A stretch of 64,000 nucleotides of DNA from Neckera pumila (taxonomy: Eukaryota > Streptophyta > Bryopsida > Hypnales > Neckeraceae): contig OZ018409.1 in NCBI GenBank assembly GCA_963969595.1, positions 41,739,282-41,803,281 on the forward strand, given 5' to 3'. The translations under genes and the position numbers were made by a program. Shown in pieces: positions 59,778 through 64,000 of this stretch. A model generated the notes under the pieces. It had not been told where the DNA came from and ran no database searches. It saw only the letters and a list, made by a program, of their open reading frames with translations. The stretch's first letter is position 1. Every line of letters starts with the position of its first letter.

Positions 59778-59915
59778 TGCTTGAAGCTGAGTATGAGGTC
59801 AGGTTTGATTCGATCTGCAATTCCTGGGTTTCTTAGAATTTCAACCACTGCTTGAAGCTGAGTATGAGGTCAATTTTGATTCAGTCTACAATTCCTGGGT
59901 TTCCTAGAATTTCAA
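59778..59915 (+). repeat. Direct duplication in the transposase leader
   Basis: Two 67-bp units (59778-59844 and 59849-59915) both start TGCTTGAAGCTGAGTATGAG and end TAGAATTTCAA, separated by 4 bp, with a few differences. They lie between the candidate left end and the transposase start, in presumed leader or promoter. Confidence 0.85.
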
Positions 59916-60127
59916 GGCCCTCTTCGTTTCAATCTATTCTTTTTTCGCATGTCCTTGTTCCCATGCACAGAAGGTTTCGTATCTGTTGTACTGCGTTACT
60001 TGGACGATTCTTGGCAATGACATCTTCGTGTGTGCAACATCGGTTTTTCAAGTGACATTACATTTGACAAGAAATCCAAGTCTCCTTGCGCTGCGCATTA
60101 CTGGACCACGTCTCCGACACTTGAACC

Positions 60128-61477
60128 ATGGATTTTTTGGATAACTCGTTTGACATGCTGTCCTTGGGAAGTCTAATCCTCATGATGCTACTTAAGACTC
60201 ACCAGGCGCTGGCTCTGCCGTCTACCAACACCGAGGAGGAGGACGACGCCATCGACTTTAATTTCTTCCTCTTCCATGCAAACCAGGGGAGTGCAGATGC
60301 ACAACTTGTGTCACAAGCAGCGCTCCATCACTGGACGCTGTGGAATAGTTTGACAGCAATGGATGAGGATTTGGGCTTCTGGGTGAAACCCAGGTCCACA
60401 ACATGGTTCACCAAGTTCCTGCTGGAAGAATACGATGATGAGAGATGGATCAAGTTCTTCAGAATGACAAAGCGTTCGGTGCTGTCTTTGGCATCCCTTT
60501 TGACACCAGCGATTCGGAGGAGGGATACAAATTACCGTGAAGCCGTTCCTGTGACTGTCCGCTTGGCTTGTAGTCTTTTCAAGATTTGTCAGGGTACAAG
60601 TCTGCTCATTTGCAGCGAACTCTTCGCAGTAGGTCGCAGCACCGTTTCCATAATGCTCCGTGATGTCGTTCACGCCATCAATGTTGTGCTCCGTAAGGAG
60701 ATTACATGGCCAATTGGAGACCAAATTCCTAATACAGCGTCTCAATTCCAAAACCTTTGCGGTCTTCCAGGTGTATTGGGGGCCATCGATGGAACTCATT
60801 TTATTATTAAAAAACCAAAGACCTCCGCAGGTGACTACTACTACTTCAAAACAGGCGGTTTCTCAATGCAATGCCAAGCTGTTGTGGATTCGTCAAAACG
60901 TTTTCTTGACATGCACGTAGGTATGCTAGGCTCCACAAATGACTCAAGAGTTCTTCGTCGGTCCACTCTCTTTCATCGCGGACAAAGACAAACTCTTTGG
61001 GAAGGTCATCAAAACTTCCACGGGTACTCTCCATACTTACTTGGGGACGCTGGATACCCCCTCCTGCCCTGGCTAATGGTCCCTCACCGACGGCAACTTG
61101 ACCTTGGAGTAGCACCGAGGTTATTCAACAGGAGGTTGAGTAAGGGGAGGGCAGTCGTGGAGAATGCGTTTGCACAGCTCAAAATGACATTCCGAGAGCT
61201 CCATAAGAAATCCGACCTGCACGTCACTTTTTTACCAGACGTTGTAATTGCGTGTGGTATTCTGCATAATGTATTGTTGAAGCAATCTCACGATGAAGTC
61301 GAAGCATTGCTGGAGGTGCTCAGAGCTGAAGGTTTGCAGAACCACGCGAATGAGGTCAACATTGGAGCTGTTGAAGAAGAAGCCGAAGTGGATGGCCTAC
61401 CAAATGCAGAAGCCAGCGAAGAGAAACGATCAGATCTTGGAGTCTTCCTCACCTTCCAACGTATTGTTCCTTTTTAA
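60128..61477 (+). CDS. PIF/Harbinger DDE transposase (HARBI1-like nuclease)
   Basis: 449 aa in one uninterrupted frame, the usual size for this family. The start ATG sits in a good context (AACCATGG). The N-terminal 80 residues are poorly conserved and acidic. Residues about 115-190 look like the helix-turn-helix part. The catalytic triad is visible: D221 in GAIDGTH, D307 in LLGDAGYPL and E345 in RAVVENAFAQLK. The protein cuts at the transposon ends in the nucleus and in known systems needs the Myb-like partner, here encoded convergently at 61898-63615. There is no frameshift, stop or missing catalytic residue, so the gene is either recently active or kept by selection. A polyadenylation-like AATAAA is at 61717-61722. 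It could be a domesticated gene, but the adjacent Myb gene favours a transposon. Confidence 0.92.
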   Translation: MDFLDNSFDMLSLGSLILMMLLKTHQALALPSTNTEEEDDAIDFNFFLFHANQGSADAQLVSQAALHHWTLWNSLTAMDEDLGFWVKPRSTTWFTKFLLEEYDDERWIKFFRMTKRSVLSLASLLTPAIRRRDTNYREAVPVTVRLACSLFKICQGTSLLICSELFAVGRSTVSIMLRDVVHAINVVLRKEITWPIGDQIPNTASQFQNLCGLPGVLGAIDGTHFIIKKPKTSAGDYYYFKTGGFSMQCQAVVDSSKRFLDMHVGMLGSTNDSRVLRRSTLFHRGQRQTLWEGHQNFHGYSPYLLGDAGYPLLPWLMVPHRRQLDLGVAPRLFNRRLSKGRAVVENAFAQLKMTFRELHKKSDLHVTFLPDVVIACGILHNVLLKQSHDEVEALLEVLRAEGLQNHANEVNIGAVEEEAEVDGLPNAEASEEKRSDLGVFLTFQRIVPF

Positions 61478-61567
61478 AAAGCAGAGGTATGTTTCCACTA
61501 TGCATGTGCTGTACTATACTTTGCATACCATTAACAGGTTTTGTAGTCTCTTGAAACAAAAGCTGTC

Positions 61568-61722
61568 TTTATTTATTTGTAGTAAAGCTTTGTACACTAC
61601 AAGTGTGATTGCCTTTGTTTGGAAACATGAACAGAGAAACTGAAAAGCAGAAGTGGTGATACTCGCAGGGTCACCGATTTCTACTTCTGTACATAAGCTT
61701 AATATAACGATAGCTAAATAAA
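61568..61722. terminator. Overlapping polyadenylation-like signals between the convergent genes
   Basis: AATAAA occurs on the plus strand at 61717-61722, 240 bp past the transposase stop, and on the minus strand (TTTATT at 61568-61573), 325 bp past the Myb stop. If both are used, the two transcripts overlap by about 150 bp at their 3' ends. Plant signals are loose, so this is weak. Confidence 0.3.
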
Positions 61723-61897
61723 GGCCGGAAGTGGAAGCACTATCATGCAGTCCCCCACTACGGAGGTAGTAAGTAGTGCTAGTGTATGTGCATATTTTAG
61801 GTAAGCTCCAGTTGGCGCTCCTTCAAGCCGGCGGACGTGATGGAGAACTTGTTCGTGATGCGGAAGATGTTGCAGGTCTGTGGAAGGTTCTTCAAGC

Positions 61898-63615
61898 TCA
61901 AGGGTCACTGGACGGCTGGAAGGGAGGACCAAATGCCAACGGTGGAGGAGGTTCGTTTTGGCCACCGAACGCTTCCCTGAAGTCGTTGCGTTGCTTCAGC
62001 ACTGATTCCTTGAGGAGGCCAGAGGCTAGGACATTAGTTAGATCTGCAAGACATTTCACAACATCACCTTGCTTTTGAATTGACAATGTCGCGTTTACAT
62101 TTGTCATTTTTGCATGTTCGTGGAGGCGGAGATCTCTCTGTCGTTGGTACTCCATTTGGTCAGTGAAAATTTTCTCTTGGATGTCCATCTTTCGTTTCTC
62201 CAAGTCACGAGAAGCTGTCGCCATTTCTTGCATTCGCTGTCCCATGGCATCTCCCGTTGCACGTGTGGCCTCTGCGATGAGGGAGTGCCCAGACAGGTTC
62301 TTTCTGCGCGCACCTGTATTCAGAGCTTTGCGTCCCCCGGATGTGTCACCAGTGTCGGAAGAACTGAGAAGAACGGGATCCACAGCCGGTGGAGTGCATG
62401 CGGTAGGTGTTGGATTCAAAGAGGTGGTGGGACACTTTCGTAAGAAACTGAAAGACGCTAGGTGCGCCTTGCTGCCTGCCATGCACATGGGAGACTGCGT
62501 AGAGTCTGTCATATAATCAGACTCTGCTTCGTAAGTTGGAACGTCCATGAGGTCATCGCTTACGTCGTTACTATCGTCGGCAAGGTCTGCATCATTGTCG
62601 AAAATCGACGTAGTCTTCAAATTGGCATCATCAGCAGATTGTAAGTCTCGGGTGTGGGGCGGCCGCACTGAAGCTCGATTGCCGTACCAATCGTCGATGA
62701 GATAGAAAAGGTCCTGATGGAAGGACTTCGGAAGACCTTCTGCTCTTCGTCCAGATGTCGGGAGATCCCAAAAAGCTCGGTCATCACTGCCACTGCGTCT
62801 CATGAAGTCAGAAATTCTCTTGTATTCGGGAATCATCTGGTTCCACTTGCTCTTGCATGCAGAAGCATCACGAGGGCAAGGAGACAACTCAGCTCTCATG
62901 ACGGCAGCACTGATTTTGAGCCACTTGCTTGAATCCTCTACCATCAACTGCCGACCGTCAGTTGCATCCAACTCCTCGATGTAGAGATTGCGTTTGGCTT
63001 CAATGAGAGTTGCAATCTCTGCCGGACTCCAATTCGGTTGCCTTTCCTTCCGTGGCTTCTTACTTGGGATCGTGAATGGCAAGGTGGCTGGTCGTGCTAT
63101 GGAGTCGCGAATCCCAAGCGAGCGTGAGCCGCCAATTCCAAGCGAGACGTGAGCATTTGCAACAGCGGCATTGGGTGGACTGCTGCCTATGGTGGCTGCA
63201 AAAGTGTCGAAGACATTGAAGATTGTCATGAAAACAGGGCCAATGTTAAATCTGTGCACTCTTGCAAAATAATGACGAACCCAGTCAAGGCAGGTGAAAG
63301 GAAATAAAAGACAAACACATGACAAGTGCCCACTCACCTTCACTGGCAGGGGATGCTGGAGACATCTGTGCGGGTCCTTGAGATTGATGAGGAGTACCTG
63401 CAAATGCAGAAGAAGTCCAGAAATGACAGTGTCAGTGATGACAATACAAGCATGTTTAATAGAAATTGAACAAACTGTGTATTTCTGATGTACGAGGACG
63501 TGGCTCTGGCGAAGCACAATTGATCAGGAAGAGGGCCTCGACACTTACTGCCACTGCGACGTGCATTCGGAGGAGGCCTCCGACCTGCCGATCCCACATT
63601 CCCACGTCGGTCCAT
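61898..63615 (-). CDS. Harbinger Myb/trihelix-like DNA-binding protein
   Basis: Predicted CDS is complement(join(61898..63195, 63338..63397, 63549..63615)), 474 aa. The introns have GTAAGTG...TTTGCAG and GTGAGTG...TTTTGCAG borders and the frame holds across both. The first ATG after an in-frame stop is at 63615. Residues 88-94 (KKPRKER) suggest nuclear import. Residues about 95-190 form a Myb/SANT-like trihelix domain with spaced tryptophans W98, W134, W160 and W185 (NWSPAE, SKWLKI, KSKWNQM, FWDL). The middle is acidic and Ser/Thr-rich; residues from about 375 are helical and charged (EKRKMDIQEK, MEYQRQRDLR). In characterised PIF/Harbinger elements this second protein binds the subterminal DNA and brings the transposase to the nucleus. 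It is tail-to-tail with the transposase, 420 bp apart. An unspliced frame to 63517 exists but lacks ATG and reads through intron-like sequence, so I prefer the spliced model. Confidence 0.8.
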
Positions 63616-64000
63616 TTCGAGAGATCTCCGGGGTGCAGCAACGACGAACAGCACGATCTATGGGAATGCCTGTGATGATGGAGCACCTGCGACGACTACG
63701 GTGGAAGAGAAATCGATGGTGACAGTTAACTACTGCTCAGATGCACAGAATTCTAGAACTCTCCAAACTTGCAGAGAAGTCTTCATCAGTGATTCTCAAG
63801 TGTGTCTTCTCCAGTTCGAAGTCCAATTCTTATTGTTGTGGGAGGAGCCCTCAAGCCGGCGGAATTCATTGTCGACGTTGCTGAACTGCGCCTCCATTTT
63901 CTGCATGCATGGCCGATAAGTCCTGATCATAATGACGATTTTATGTTTTCTTCTTAATTTAATTCTTAATTTGTTGTTTAATACTAAGACGCCGTATTAG
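63616..64000. other. Upstream region of the Myb-like gene
   Basis: Presumed leader and promoter of the minus-strand Myb gene. The frames here (63466-63675 plus, 63701-63919 plus) lack domain features. I found no inverted match to the candidate left end. Confidence 0.35.

Larger units (their letters stand above)
59123..64000. mobile_element. Autonomous-looking PIF/Harbinger transposon, right end outside window
   Basis: Two genes in convergent arrangement define the element: a DDE transposase (60128-61477, plus) and a Myb/trihelix-like protein (61898-63615, minus). A candidate left end is GGGTATGTTCAGACCGGCAT at 59123, preceded by TAA (59120-59122), the expected target duplication. The inverted partner was not found before 64000, so the right end probably lies beyond. 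The left boundary is inferred from end style only. Alternatively the gene pair could be a domesticated locus without mobile ends. Confidence 0.6.

Noticed and set aside
63196..63517. N-terminal extension of the Myb-like frame without introns
   Set aside because: It begins without ATG and reads hydrophobic intron-like sequence. Two strong intron models give an ATG start with matching phases.

Overview
This is a stretch of nuclear DNA from a land plant. The evidence is a class B (HSFB4-like) heat-shock factor gene with plant-type introns, a PIF/Harbinger transposon with plant-style two-gene organisation, a CACTA element, and five tandem plant-type telomere units (AAACCCT). I cannot fix the lineage. 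The low gene density, very AT-rich spacer DNA and second HSF intron make me lean weakly towards a non-seed plant (moss, liverwort, lycophyte or fern), but this is inference. Nothing looks prokaryotic, and I saw no rRNA, tRNA or CRISPR array.

Layout. Positions 1-46000 are mostly AT-rich intergenic DNA packed with non-autonomous DNA transposons, many nested. The dominant group is about 20 copies of elements that start TTAA-CCCCTAAAGG and end CCTTTAGGGG-TTAA. It has several internal types: A about 920 bp, B about 750 bp foldback, C, and D about 580 bp. It is mixed with four other small-element groups: CATTAGA-ended MITEs, TAAGGTGGG-ended MITEs, a GGGCC-ended Tourist-like MITE with a TAA duplication, and foldback elements rich in GCAAGC. 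A 2.16-kb non-autonomous CACTA element (18772-20935, AAG duplication) lies inside one foldback arm. A few islands of more balanced base composition (about 9.7-12.5, 16.8-17.3, 21.5-22.7, 28.9-29.8 and 40.5-41.3 kb) carry no protein I recognise.

Positions 46.5-50.7 kb hold the one clear host gene. It is a three-exon heat-shock factor (467 aa predicted) with DNA-binding domain, heptad region, a His/Gln-rich tract and the KLFGV repressor motif, preceded by a probable long leader with upstream ORFs. Positions 50.3-58.8 kb return to MITE-rich DNA, including two inverted 715-bp copies of one element.

Positions 59.1-64.0 kb hold a probable PIF/Harbinger transposon whose right end lies beyond the window. 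It has an intact DDE transposase (449 aa) on the plus strand and a convergent, three-exon Myb/trihelix-like DNA-binding partner (474 aa predicted) on the minus strand. In characterised Harbinger systems these two proteins act together: the Myb-like protein binds DNA and helps import the nuclease, and the nuclease cuts. An intact pair could in principle mobilise related MITEs, and the TAA-flanked MITE at 16153-16718 is the only candidate here with the right target duplication.
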